Of a stretch of 53,036 nt of DNA, positions 44,290 through 53,032 are shown piece by piece (position 1 is the first letter of the stretch; each line of letters begins with the position of its first letter). A program made the position numbers and the translations under genes. The notes under the pieces were generated by a model, which saw nothing but the letters and a program-made list of their open reading frames with translations, was not told the origin of the DNA and did no database searches. Origin of the DNA: Eubacterium sp. AF16-48 (GTDB taxonomy: Bacteria; Bacillota; Clostridia; Lachnospirales; Lachnospiraceae); contig NZ_QUHB01000014.1 of assembly GCF_003479405.1 (NCBI RefSeq), positions 1 through 53,036 of the forward strand, in the 5' to 3' direction.

Positions 44290-46593
44290 CTATTTATTGA
44301 ACTTTGTCCAATTATACTCATACATATTTGAAAAGAAATTCTCATATTCTTTTTTCAGCTGTTTTCCAAGAGTAACCTGCTGCCCGTCATGTTTTTCAGG
44401 CAATGTGATTAACCCGGAAATATTCATATCTTTTTTCCCTATCTGATAAAATACCACTCCCTTAGTTACAAAATCTTCATCATTTTCTTCTTTGTACAAC
44501 TGTGTATATTTATCATCATCCGGTATTTCATACATCCATACGGTGTCTGAAACTTTTTTACATTTTGTTAAAGTATTATCAATTTCTGTAAGCATAGTCT
44601 CATCATCACCTACAGCAACACACTGTACTTCCTTATTTTTATCCCACCCTTCAGGCAGGGTGAAATATATTTTTTTGCCGGATAAATACTTTCCTTTTTC
44701 ATTGTATGTATATGTTTCGCACTCACTTACAAAGTTGTAGGCATCATTTAAATACCCCTTATCCTCAAGAATTTTCATAGTGTTAGTGTAAGCTTCCGGA
44801 ATATAAATCAGTCCACCGGCGTAACCACCAGCATCATATCCGTCATCTGATGATATTCTATACGTAACTGAAATTCCCCATATTTTTTCGTAGCTTTTCG
44901 GAATATACATTCCATTAGCTTCCACATCCTTTTTAAGTGCCTCTACAAAGGAATTAATCAACTCCTTATTTTCAGGCTTTGATAAATAATCCACCTCATC
45001 CGTAACCTGACCTGCCTTAACAGCATAATCATCACCATATATTTCTTCTTCATCAGCATCACCATTTACAACATATTTAGAGATTTGCATATCTGTAATG
45101 TATTTATACGGTATTATGTAAAAAGGATGCTTTACCTGAGAATAATACTTAGTTGATGTTATATCAGACATTTTTTTCATAATATCTTTTGTATTTCTGG
45201 CAATGTAATAACCATCATATTTTCTTGAAATGGTTTTTCCATTTTTTAACACATACTTAATACTAATACTTTCCTGGTCACTACCACCATATCTGCTTTT
45301 AATCGGTAAAAATCCGTGATGCTTATCTAAGCTGTTTGTAATCAGCTTATGTACTTCACATACATCACTTATAATATTAGCATCATCTGTATAAGATGCC
45401 AAAACATCTTTCCCATCAATAACAAAACTTTGAGTGTTTCCCTGAACAATATTTACTTTCTGTACATCTTCCTTATCAGGTACTCTTTGCAGGTATCCCA
45501 ATCCTCCTGATGTTGTAATCAGTAAAAATGCCATGATGCACACAAATACCACACCACATTCCATAAGGCTAGACTTAAACTTTGATAGTCCTCTGTGAAA
45601 TACTAAATGCAATAACAAATTAGCCGTCATTACGGCAATTACAGTTCCCACAACAAACCATATATACTGTGCCTTACAACTATCATCTCCCAAAAATGAG
45701 CACATATATCCCACACCAAATCCTGTTGCAAAACATGTGAAGAATTTAATAATAATTTCCACTATGCTAAAGGCAAAGGCATTCTGGGCACTTTCTGCCT
45801 TTCTCTGTTTACAAAGTACAAAGGATGCTGCCATAAGAACCACTGAAAGACATATCCACCATGCAATTCCAAGGCCGCTTCCACTTCCGAATTTACATGT
45901 ATAAAATGATGCTGCCGGAGATAAAAATGTAAGAATCGTACTTGGAATCTCTGATACAGCAAGTCCCGGAATAACAGATTGTGGAAACAATACCCCAATC
46001 AGGACACATATAGGATATATAGCGCTGATTACCACATATGATATAAGTACATCAGCCACTGTTCCGCAACATAATGAAATCATAGCTATAAAACTTACAT
46101 TTCCAATAATTGTAACTGTCAGTATTCCTATTACCTTAAATGATTCAATTAATGCCACATCACTTAAACCTAAAATGGCACCAACAGAACCTATTATAAT
46201 CATAGGAACTATACATAAAACCAATGTGGAAAAGTATCTTACAAAAAATAAGGTTCTTCTGCTTATTGGGTAACTGCCAAATAAGTCCACACTTCTTTTA
46301 TTATGCATATATGAAAATGACATTATTGCCATGATTATTGAAAAGATTATGGCAAATGCCACAAAAAATATAGCCGGAAGATATTCACAAACTTCTTTCA
46401 TATCTTTTATATAACTTTCCATTCCTAAATTTTGCTGCGTACCACAAACTATCATTGCAAATATTTCAATCATTGGAAATGATAAAAACAACAAAATCCA
46501 ATATGCAATTGAAAACGGAAGATTTTTTCTTAATGACCATTTAAATAATGCAACTGCTTTTTTTCTGCCTGATAATCCTACATTATTTTCCAT
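44290..46593 (-). CDS. ABC transporter permease with large C-terminal soluble domain
   Basis: The 767-aa product has an amphipathic cytoplasmic start and about ten membrane helices (residues about 25-375), including LLFLSFPMIEIFAM and IFFVAFAIIFSIIMAIMSF. The last ~390 residues are soluble with no helix long enough to cross the membrane, so they probably sit outside the cell. It overlaps the ATPase gene by 11 bases and belongs to a GntR-ATPase-permease operon like ytrABC. The C-terminal domain is not one I can name. The likely job is export or resistance to cell-wall-active compounds, by analogy only. Confidence 0.8.
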   Translation of the reverse strand: MENNVGLSGRKKAVALFKWSLRKNLPFSIAYWILLFLSFPMIEIFAMIVCGTQQNLGMESYIKDMKEVCEYLPAIFFVAFAIIFSIIMAIMSFSYMHNKRSVDLFGSYPISRRTLFFVRYFSTLVLCIVPMIIIGSVGAILGLSDVALIESFKVIGILTVTIIGNVSFIAMISLCCGTVADVLISYVVISAIYPICVLIGVLFPQSVIPGLAVSEIPSTILTFLSPAASFYTCKFGSGSGLGIAWWICLSVVLMAASFVLCKQRKAESAQNAFAFSIVEIIIKFFTCFATGFGVGYMCSFLGDDSCKAQYIWFVVGTVIAVMTANLLLHLVFHRGLSKFKSSLMECGVVFVCIMAFLLITTSGGLGYLQRVPDKEDVQKVNIVQGNTQSFVIDGKDVLASYTDDANIISDVCEVHKLITNSLDKHHGFLPIKSRYGGSDQESISIKYVLKNGKTISRKYDGYYIARNTKDIMKKMSDITSTKYYSQVKHPFYIIPYKYITDMQISKYVVNGDADEEEIYGDDYAVKAGQVTDEVDYLSKPENKELINSFVEALKKDVEANGMYIPKSYEKIWGISVTYRISSDDGYDAGGYAGGLIYIPEAYTNTMKILEDKGYLNDAYNFVSECETYTYNEKGKYLSGKKIYFTLPEGWDKNKEVQCVAVGDDETMLTEIDNTLTKCKKVSDTVWMYEIPDDDKYTQLYKEENDEDFVTKGVVFYQIGKKDMNISGLITLPEKHDGQQVTLGKQLKKEYENFFSNMYEYNWTKFNK

Positions 46594-47467
46594 AACCTAC
46601 ACCCTCCATTTCGTTAATAAATACTTCTTCTAATGTTGATGGCATTACTTCTAAAAATGCCGGTTCTAATTTCTTTAGTTCTTCCATTACTTCATCTAAA
46701 TCTCCCTTTACCATAAGCACATAATATCCACCTATCTGGCTTAATACTTGGGCATCTAAATGGTTAAAGGCATCTCCATCCGGCGGATTGTTAAATGCCA
46801 TATGGATTTTATGCATCTTATTCTTAAGTTCGTCTGTTTCCTTATTTGTAACAAGACTTCCACTATGTAATAATACTATTCTGTCACATATATCATCAAT
46901 TTCCCTTAAATTGTGGGATGCAATAATACATGTCATGTTATTCTCCGTAACGTCCTCGATTATAATGGTCTTTAATGTTTTTCTTATAACCGGGTCTAAT
47001 CCGTCAAATATTTCATCTAAAAACAAATATTTCGGTCTTGTTGAAAAGGCAAGAATAAGGGATGCCTGTCTTTGCATACCTTTACTCATATTAATTATTC
47101 GTTTGTTTGTTTCTATAGGGAACATTTTACATAACTGTGTGTAACGTTCCTCATCCCAGCTTTTATAGAGACCTCTTAAAAGCTTTGCCATATTTTCCAC
47201 TGTACTGTCATTAAAAAAATACGGATAATCGGAAATAAAATAGCAGCGTTCCTTTATTTCATGGTTATCAAAGGAATCCTGTCCGTCTATTATAACCTTT
47301 CCCCCATCAGGCTCATAAACTCCTGCAAGGGTTCTTAAAAGGGTACTTTTACCACTTCCGTTACTTCCTGCTAAGCCGAAAATTGTTCCTTCAGATATGA
47401 CGCAGTTTAAATTATTAATGGCAACTGTTTTGTCAAATCTTTTCGTCAGATTATTTATTTCTATCAT
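46583..47467 (-). CDS. ABC transporter ATP-binding protein (YtrB type)
   Basis: The 294-aa product has Walker A GLAGSNGSGKST near residue 32, signature NMSKGMQRQASL (Lys-Gly-Met in place of SGGQ), Walker B YLFLDEIFDGLD near 155 and the H-loop ASHNLREI near 185. The C-terminal ~70 residues are an extension found in YtrB/CcmA-like ATPases. It overlaps the GntR gene by four bases (ATGA) and the permease gene by 11, so the three genes are translated as a block. Confidence 0.92.
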   Translation of the reverse strand: MIEINNLTKRFDKTVAINNLNCVISEGTIFGLAGSNGSGKSTLLRTLAGVYEPDGGKVIIDGQDSFDNHEIKERCYFISDYPYFFNDSTVENMAKLLRGLYKSWDEERYTQLCKMFPIETNKRIINMSKGMQRQASLILAFSTRPKYLFLDEIFDGLDPVIRKTLKTIIIEDVTENNMTCIIASHNLREIDDICDRIVLLHSGSLVTNKETDELKNKMHKIHMAFNNPPDGDAFNHLDAQVLSQIGGYYVLMVKGDLDEVMEELKKLEPAFLEVMPSTLEEVFINEMEGVGYGK

Positions 47468-47838
47468 TCTGTCTTTCCTCCACTTATAGTTTCATCTATA
47501 ATTTCTATCATCTCACCTCTGGTAATGCCTTTTTTGTAGGCTTCCCCGATAACACCGGTAAGTTTCTTTTTAATCTCTATTTTCTCAGCTTCATTTTGTC
47601 CTAATTTGTCTGAAATAAAGCTTCCCCTGCCTACAGTTGAATATATATATCCGTCTGTTTCTAACATCTTGTATGCTTTCTGTACCGTATTAGGATTAAT
47701 GCCTAATTCTGTAGCCAGAGTTCTAACCGGCGGCAGTTTTGTGTGACTTTTAAGTATTCCAAGGGATGTAAGCCGTACTACATCATCATATAACTGCTGA
47801 TAAACCGGCGTTCTTGAACCAAAGTTTACTGTGAACAT
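47464..47838 (-). CDS. GntR-family repressor, YtrA subfamily
   Basis: The 124-aa product has an N-terminal winged helix (residues about 10-75) with the recognition stretch TKLPPVRTLATELGINPNTV and QKAYKMLETDGYIYSTVG, and a short two-helix dimerisation tail instead of a large effector domain. This is the YtrA type, which usually represses its own operon of ABC genes. AAAGGGG precedes the ATG. The promoter and a matching inverted repeat lie directly upstream. Confidence 0.94.
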   Translation of the reverse strand: MFTVNFGSRTPVYQQLYDDVVRLTSLGILKSHTKLPPVRTLATELGINPNTVQKAYKMLETDGYIYSTVGRGSFISDKLGQNEAEKIEIKKKLTGVIGEAYKKGITRGEMIEIIDETISGGKTE

Positions 47839-47860
47839 ATTATTCCCCTTTCATTTATTA

Positions 47861-47885
47861 ATTGTACTACATCAATTAGTACAAT
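47861..47885 (-). promoter_or_regulatory. Operator of the GntR-ABC operon
   Basis: The perfect 9-bp arms attgtacta (47861-47869) and tagtacaat (47877-47885) are separated by 7 bases and cover the predicted start site. This fits a YtrA-type dimer site for autorepression. Confidence 0.75.
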
Positions 47886-47888
47886 TTA

Positions 47889-47917
47889 ATAATACAATTT
47901 TCCTTTACATATGTCAA
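47889..47917 (-). promoter_or_regulatory. Promoter of the GntR-ABC operon
   Basis: Consensus -35 TTGACA (47912-47917), 17-nt spacer, -10 TATTAT (47889-47894) on the minus strand. Confidence 0.8.
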
Positions 47918-48001
47918 GAAAAACTATCCCTGTTTTCGGCATATTTTTTGACATTAAAAATTGCTATCTTAATAATATTTTCCCCAAGATTTATACATAA
48001 A

Positions 48002-48053
48002 ATAAAAGATTGTCATTAAATTATCTTTCAGACATTTAACAACAATCTTTTAT
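48002..48053 (-). terminator. Terminator after the acyl-carrier-like gene
   Basis: The 12-bp perfect arms ataaaagattgt and acaatcttttat (48002-48013, 48042-48053) have a 28-nt loop, with TTTTATTTTA at the exit on the minus strand. The rest of 47918-48103 holds no gene I can support. Confidence 0.6.
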
Positions 48054-48103
48054 ACTTTGCATTATACTGCATATTCTATTTTAGACCTATTAATTACAGC
48101 TTA

Positions 48104-48325
48104 TTACTGAAGCTTTTCTAAAAGTTCAATAATAGTGTCAATATTTTCAAAATTATCTTCGTTTCTCTCATCATAAGGAATATCTACATCAAATTTATCC
48201 TCAAGTGCAACAATCAACTCCATAAGCTGTTTTGACTCTAAGAACTCCGCTATGCTCATATCCTCATCATCCGGATCCCATAATGGATTAATGTCGCATA
48301 AAATTTCTATAATATCGTCACGCAT
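48104..48325 (-). CDS. Acyl/peptidyl carrier-like protein (phosphopantetheine-binding type)
   Basis: The 73-aa acidic product of four predicted helices reads SIAEFLESKQLMELIVALED then KFDVDIPYDER. It aligns with carrier proteins around the DSL motif: Asp-Ser-Leu becomes Glu-Ser-Lys, so the serine that would take phosphopantetheine is kept while its neighbours change. It is closer in feel to DltC-type carriers than to fatty-acid ACP. The ATG at 48325 is seven bases after GGAGG. It follows ligA by 134 bases; no ligase, synthase or acyltransferase is adjacent, so it is an orphan and its partner is unknown. Confidence 0.75.
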   Translation of the reverse strand: MRDDIIEILCDINPLWDPDDEDMSIAEFLESKQLMELIVALEDKFDVDIPYDERNEDNFENIDTIIELLEKLQ

Positions 48326-48459
48326 ATCTTTTCCTCCCATAAATTATTCATTAGAAATTTAATACTGATATATATTTATCATAATATATGATATGGTTCA
48401 ATGGTTTTAACCCATTTTATTAAAAAAAATATTGCACTATCTAAACATGACTTATTGCC

Positions 48460-50412
48460 CTAGCTCCATCTTTCAATAAACTGTTCCTCTGTAATGATTT
48501 CAATTCCCAATTCTTTAGCCTTTTTGTTCTTAGAAGAATTAGACATTATGTCATTATTGATAAGATAATTGGTTTTAGATGTTACGGAGCCTGTCACCTT
48601 ACCGCCTCTTTGTTCAATATATTCCTTTACCTCATTTCTGTTGGCAAAATGATTAACACTACCTGTTACAACGAAGTTAAGTCCCTCCATATTCTGAGCG
48701 TTATGGTTTACTTCCGGATTCTTTATTGTTACTTCCTGAAGAAGCCTGTCTAATTTTTCAACGTTTTCCTTATCTGAAAAATATTCCGTGAATTTTTCTG
48801 CCATTTTGTCCCCAATTCCATCTATCTTAACCAGTTCCTCCACTGTAGCATGTCTGATTTTTTTCAGGTCATTATCAAAATATTTGCAGATAAGTTTTGC
48901 ATTTGCAACACCTATGTTAGGGATTCCCAAACTGTATATAAGGGCGTGCAGTTCCACATTCCTTGACTTGTTAAGGGATGTTATTAAATTATCATAGGAC
49001 TTTTCACCAAATCCCGATGTATTGGTAATCTCCTCCCTGTATCTGCTTATACGGTAAATATCTGCAAACTCTCTGATGTAACCTGCATCAATAAATTTTT
49101 CCAATGTTTCCTCTGATAATCCATCGATGTTCATTGCATTTCTTGATACAAACAAAGTAAATGCCTTAATATTTTTTGCAGGACATTGTTTATTGGGACA
49201 ATAGAGAGTTTTTATTCCGTTATCATTTCTTATTTCCGTATTATGTCCACAGGCAGGGCATGTATCAGGAACCTCAATATTTCCGGTTTGGGTAAGATTT
49301 TCGGAAATCTGTGGAATAATCATATTTGCCTTGTAAACCTTTATCCTGTCTCCTGAGTGAAGGGCTAACTGTTCCACTATACTTACATTATGAACGCTTG
49401 CCCTGGTAACTGTGGTACCTTCTAATTCCACCGGTTCAAAAACTGCAACAGGATTTATAAGACCTGTTCTGCTGGGACTCCATTCTATATATTTCAAAGT
49501 TGTTTCAGCCTGTTCATCTTCCCATTTAAAGGCTATGCCGTTTCTTGGAAATTTAGCCGTTGACCCCAGAGAAATTCCATATGCAATATCATCATACATA
49601 AGTACAAGTCCATCTGAAGGATAATCATATGTTTTTATTTTCTCTGCAAAATATTCCACGGTTTCCTTCATATTATCCTGAGTTACCCTTTTATGTTCCA
49701 CCACATCAAAACCCTGATTTTCAAGCCATATAAACTGATTTTCCATGGAATTTTGAAAATCCACATTTTCAGCATTAATTAAGGCAAATGCCATAAAATT
49801 AACATTTCTTTTAGCTGTTATTTCCGAATTTAACTGTCTCACTGAACCTGAGCATAAATTTCTTGGATTTTTATACTTTGCATCTATATCTTCTATTGAC
49901 TTATTTATTTCCTCAAAATCAGAATATTTAATTACAGCCTCACCTCTTAAAGTTAACTCCCCTTTAAAAGGAATGGATACAGGGATATTTTTAAAGGTTC
50001 TTGCATTAGCAGTAATTACTTCCCCCACCTGTCCGTTTCCACGGGTAACTGCCTTTTGAAGACTTCCGTTGTTATATGTCAAAACTACCGTAAGTCCGTC
50101 TAACTTCCATGACAAAAGACATTTTCTCTCCCCTGCAAATGCAGCTAATGTCTCCACTTCCTTTGTCTTATCCAATGACAGCATAGGACTTCCATGCTGT
50201 TCCTTCGGCAGTTCACTTACTACCTCATATCCTACGTTCACCGTAGGGCTGTTAGCAAGAACAATTCCTGTTTCCTTTTCTAATGAAAGAAGTTCATCGT
50301 AAAGCTTATCATATTCAAAGTTAGACATTATTTCTTCTGCCTCCTGATAATAAGCTCTTCCTGCTTTATTTAAAAGTTCAACTAATTCTTTAATTCTCTC
50401 CGATTTCTCCAT
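48460..50412 (-). CDS. ligA: NAD-dependent DNA ligase
   Basis: Seals nicks in duplex DNA using NAD+. The 650-aa product has an N-terminal Ia domain (AYYQEAEEIMSNFEYDKLYD), the adenylation site Lys in SWKLDGLTV near residue 110 (most have KIDG), the OB fold, a four-cysteine zinc site (CPACGH ... CPNKQCPAKN near 385-410), helix-hairpin-helix motifs (LVKIDGIGDKMAEKF) and a C-terminal BRCT domain (GLNFVVTGSVNHFANRNEV). All domains are present, though the sequence is fairly divergent around the active site and it may be a second ligase. GAGAGGAT precedes the ATG. Confidence 0.93.
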   Translation of the reverse strand: MEKSERIKELVELLNKAGRAYYQEAEEIMSNFEYDKLYDELLSLEKETGIVLANSPTVNVGYEVVSELPKEQHGSPMLSLDKTKEVETLAAFAGERKCLLSWKLDGLTVVLTYNNGSLQKAVTRGNGQVGEVITANARTFKNIPVSIPFKGELTLRGEAVIKYSDFEEINKSIEDIDAKYKNPRNLCSGSVRQLNSEITAKRNVNFMAFALINAENVDFQNSMENQFIWLENQGFDVVEHKRVTQDNMKETVEYFAEKIKTYDYPSDGLVLMYDDIAYGISLGSTAKFPRNGIAFKWEDEQAETTLKYIEWSPSRTGLINPVAVFEPVELEGTTVTRASVHNVSIVEQLALHSGDRIKVYKANMIIPQISENLTQTGNIEVPDTCPACGHNTEIRNDNGIKTLYCPNKQCPAKNIKAFTLFVSRNAMNIDGLSEETLEKFIDAGYIREFADIYRISRYREEITNTSGFGEKSYDNLITSLNKSRNVELHALIYSLGIPNIGVANAKLICKYFDNDLKKIRHATVEELVKIDGIGDKMAEKFTEYFSDKENVEKLDRLLQEVTIKNPEVNHNAQNMEGLNFVVTGSVNHFANRNEVKEYIEQRGGKVTGSVTSKTNYLINNDIMSNSSKNKKAKELGIEIITEEQFIERWS

Positions 50413-50423
50413 TTTATCCTCTC

Positions 50424-51191
50424 TTAAATACCACAGATTTTCTTTAATTTATTTAACTCTTCCTCTGTTACGTTTCTGTATGCACCAACAGGCATATTGC
50501 CCATTTCAATGTTAACTATTCTGATTCTTTTTAATTTCTGAACATTATAGCCTAGTGCCTCACACATTCTTCTTATTTGTCTGTTAAGTCCCTGAGTAAG
50601 AACAATATTAAAGGTATTATTACTTATTTTAGATACCCTACAGGGTCTTGTTTTCTGATTTAATATTTCTACTCCCTGTGACATTTTTTTAATAAAATCG
50701 TCAGTTATTTTTTTGTCTACAGTGACTATATATTCCTTTTCGTGGTAATTAGATGCTTTTAATATTCCATTTACAAAAGCACCGTCATTGGTAAGCAAAA
50801 TAAGCCCCTGAGAGTTTTTGTCTAATCTGCCAATGGGATATATTCTCTTATGATAACCAACAAAATCTATTATATTATCAGGATTTTTCATATCTGAGGT
50901 ACACTCAATTCCTACAGGCTTATTAAGGGCAATAAGTATCTGCTGCTTTTCCCTTATAATTACCTTATCCTCCACTTTTACTATGTCAGTACAAAGGATT
51001 TTCTGCCCCATAAGAGCCACTTCATCATTTACAAAAACCTTTCCCTGTTCCACTAATCTGTCTGCTTCACGCCTTGAACAAAATCCCGAATCGCTTAAAT
51101 ATTTATTAAGACGTATAGGAGTTAAGTCCCTGTTTTTTTCTCTTGATATTTCTTTGTTATCTATACAAAACGCCCTGGTTATTTTACTCAT
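50424..51191 (-). CDS. rluF: 23S rRNA pseudouridine synthase, RsuA/RluF type
   Basis: Isomerises uridine in rRNA. The 255-aa product has an N-terminal S4 RNA-binding domain (RLNKYLSDSGFCSRREADRL), then the RsuA-type catalytic core with the catalytic Asp in YPIGRLDKNSQGLILLTND near residue 125 and QGLNRQIRRMCEALGYNVQK near 205. NKPVGIECTSD followed by IIDFV is the pattern I associate with RluF (U2604) rather than RluB, but the subgroup is a judgement. GTAAGGA precedes the ATG. It lies between thiN and ligA with short gaps. Confidence 0.85.
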   Translation of the reverse strand: MSKITRAFCIDNKEISREKNRDLTPIRLNKYLSDSGFCSRREADRLVEQGKVFVNDEVALMGQKILCTDIVKVEDKVIIREKQQILIALNKPVGIECTSDMKNPDNIIDFVGYHKRIYPIGRLDKNSQGLILLTNDGAFVNGILKASNYHEKEYIVTVDKKITDDFIKKMSQGVEILNQKTRPCRVSKISNNTFNIVLTQGLNRQIRRMCEALGYNVQKLKRIRIVNIEMGNMPVGAYRNVTEEELNKLKKICGI

Positions 51192-51215
51192 ATTATTTCC
51201 TTACCTGTTAATAAA

Positions 51216-51842
51216 TTAATGACTCATTTCATCAGTTATTATTAGCAGGCTTCCATCCTTAACTTCAATTTCCACTTCATTTCCAATAAATGAATTGCTC
51301 ACTGATAATGTAGAATCCGGTTCAATGGTTACTTTTTCAGCGTGATACAATGCCCCCTTAATTGTAACCTCCTTAGCATCACCATCTATGGCAAATACCG
51401 ACAAATTACCTTTTTCCTGCTTGGGAATGGTTATTTTCCTATTGGTAATCATATAGTAAGTATTAACATCATCAATCATTTTTATATTAACATCTCTTTT
51501 TGATGCATAAAGCATAACCTGAATATTGGCAAAGGTGTGGTCTATTCTTTTACCCTTGGTTCCGCCGTATATTACTATATTATTATAGCCTTTTTCCATT
51601 GCCAGTTCCACAGCCAGCATCATATCCGTGTCATCTTTCATTACCTTATATCTTATAACATTATCCCCTTTCGGTACATAGCCTAATGAATCAAAATCCC
51701 CTAATATATAATCAGGAGTAATGTTTAACTTTTCAAGAATTTTCACTCCACCATCTGCTGCTATGACACAATCCCCTTCATTTATTTTAAAATCAGTGCC
51801 TGTATTATCCCCGGCACCTGCTATATAACATGTTTTCTCCAC
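51216..51842 (-). CDS. thiN: Thiamine pyrophosphokinase
   Basis: Converts thiamine to thiamine pyrophosphate with ATP. The 208-aa product has the N-terminal catalytic half with VIAADGGVKILEKLNITPDY, ILGDFDSLG and KDDTDMMLAVELAMEKGYNN (acidic metal-binding residues), GGTKGKRIDHTFANIQVM near residue 95, and a C-terminal beta domain that binds thiamine. The start is GTG at 51842, six bases after AAGGAG. It opens a thiN-rluF-ligA run. Confidence 0.93.
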   Translation of the reverse strand: MEKTCYIAGAGDNTGTDFKINEGDCVIAADGGVKILEKLNITPDYILGDFDSLGYVPKGDNVIRYKVMKDDTDMMLAVELAMEKGYNNIVIYGGTKGKRIDHTFANIQVMLYASKRDVNIKMIDDVNTYYMITNRKITIPKQEKGNLSVFAIDGDAKEVTIKGALYHAEKVTIEPDSTLSVSNSFIGNEVEIEVKDGSLLIITDEMSH

Positions 51843-51926
51843 ACATAACTCCTTGGTAATATTTAAATTCTATTTCATTGGTTACTAAATACATCCATAT
51901 TTGCAACATTTACTTCTGTTTTTTAG

Positions 51927-51966
51927 TATAAAAAGAAGTATCACAAATGCAATACTTCTTTTTATA
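51927..51966 (-). terminator. Terminator of the membrane protein gene
   Basis: The 15-bp perfect arms (51927-51941 with 51952-51966) directly follow the stop codon on the minus strand; the 3' arm supplies the T-rich exit (CTTCTTTTTATA). Confidence 0.75.
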
Positions 51967-51967
51967 A

Positions 51968-52792
51968 TTATTTCTTTTTCTTTGTAGCCTTCTGTGTAGT
52001 TTCATCAGAAGCCTTTGTTGTACTGTTTTCTTTTGTAGAAGCTTCTTCCTTTTTCTCACTGACCTTTTCACTTATTTTATTAAAATAATCATCTAACTTC
52101 TTGTCAGACTTTCTTGCCTCTTCAAATTCCTGACTTACACTCTTTAACAGTTTTTGCACATCATCATCTTTCGTAAGGCTGTCCATGTACTTCTCAACTT
52201 CCTCACCGGGATCATTTTGAATATACACATTTCCTGTTTTCCCATCACGAACAACGTAAAAACGGGTTATGGACGGAGCCGGAGTATCAATATTCTTGTA
52301 CTCTGTCTGATAATATGCATATACAACGTATGTGTTTTCATACTGTCCTTCTTTAGTGTAACACTCTATGTCACTATATGCTGAAACATAGTTGTTGTAT
52401 TTAATTTTGTTAATGTCATACATATTTCCAACGTACTGGGCTAATACCTGAAGACGCTTCTGCTCATCCTCAATTAAAAATGCATTAAGGTAATTCTTAA
52501 TAACATCGGAAATCTCAGGATACTTTTCATCTTCTAAAGGATTTGCTACTGTTTCCTTATTTGATGCTGAATTATTTTTTCCCACAAAATGTGATACTAA
52601 GAAAACAACGCCTCCTAAAATTACTACTGCCAAAAGTATGGCAATTATTATATCAAATCTGATTTTGGGTTTCTTTTTCTTATTTTCTTTTTTCTTTTTT
52701 ATAATCTCACCGGACTTTTTGTGATCTTCTTCAACCTCTTTTAATAAATCCTCTAATTCAGAACTTATAAATTGCTTTTTTTCAGTGCTCAC
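51968..52792 (-). CDS. Single-pass membrane protein with Lys-rich cytoplasmic part, unknown function
   Basis: I do not recognise a family. The 274-aa product has a charged cytoplasmic start with a run of lysines (residues about 27-43), one membrane helix (FDIIIAILLAVVILGGVVFL), an extracellular alpha/beta part (about residues 85-210, DEKYPEISDVIKNYLNAFL) that looks like an NTF2/conjugal-transfer-like fold, and a low-complexity Lys/Glu/Thr tail. I chose the GTG at 52792, nine bases after AAAGGAG; a TTG further up overlaps that site. It lies next to tRNA-Arg, with its own terminator. Confidence 0.7.
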   Translation of the reverse strand: MSTEKKQFISSELEDLLKEVEEDHKKSGEIIKKKKENKKKKPKIRFDIIIAILLAVVILGGVVFLVSHFVGKNNSASNKETVANPLEDEKYPEISDVIKNYLNAFLIEDEQKRLQVLAQYVGNMYDINKIKYNNYVSAYSDIECYTKEGQYENTYVVYAYYQTEYKNIDTPAPSITRFYVVRDGKTGNVYIQNDPGEEVEKYMDSLTKDDDVQKLLKSVSQEFEEARKSDKKLDDYFNKISEKVSEKKEEASTKENSTTKASDETTQKATKKKK

Positions 52793-52840
52793 AATGACAC
52801 ACTCCTTTATCAAAATTTGTATTCATAATAATGTGATAAA

Positions 52841-52912
52841 TGCACCCGACGGGAATCGAACCCACATTACTGCCTCCGGAGGGCGGCGTTTTATCCATTA
52901 AACTACGGATGC
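52841..52912 (-). tRNA. tRNA-Arg (anticodon CCG)
   Basis: On the minus strand acceptor GCATCCG pairs with CGGGTGC (with G-U pairs), the D arm is GTTT/AAAC, and the anticodon loop CTCCGGA gives CCG (52877-52879). The T arm is GTGGG-TTCGATT-CCCGT. The anticodon stem CCGCC/GGCAG has one C-A mismatch. The discriminator is A and CCA is not encoded. Confidence 0.95.
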
Positions 52913-52930
52913 ATTTTTACATCACTGTCC

Positions 52931-52959
52931 ATTTTACATTAGAAAAATGTATTAGGCAA
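52931..52959 (-). promoter_or_regulatory. Promoter of tRNA-Arg
   Basis: Minus-strand -35 TTGCCT (52954-52959), 17-nt spacer, -10 TAAAAT (52931-52936), placing the start about 10-12 bases before the mature tRNA. Confidence 0.55.
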
Positions 52960-53000
52960 CTGTTATTTTAAATTACCTCTTTAACCAAAATTAAAATTTT

Positions 53001-53032
53001 AAATTCCACTCTCCCATCTCACAGTGGAATTT
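53001..53032 (-). terminator. Hairpin at the right edge
   Basis: The 10-bp arms aaattccact and agtggaattt (53001-53010, 53023-53032) are followed on the minus strand by an A/T-rich stretch. It is probably the terminator of a gene lying beyond the window. Confidence 0.5.

Noticed and set aside
47949..47980. Plus-strand TTGACA with an AATAAT box 17 bases later
   Set aside because: No plus-strand gene or recognisable RNA follows; AT-rich DNA gives such matches by chance.
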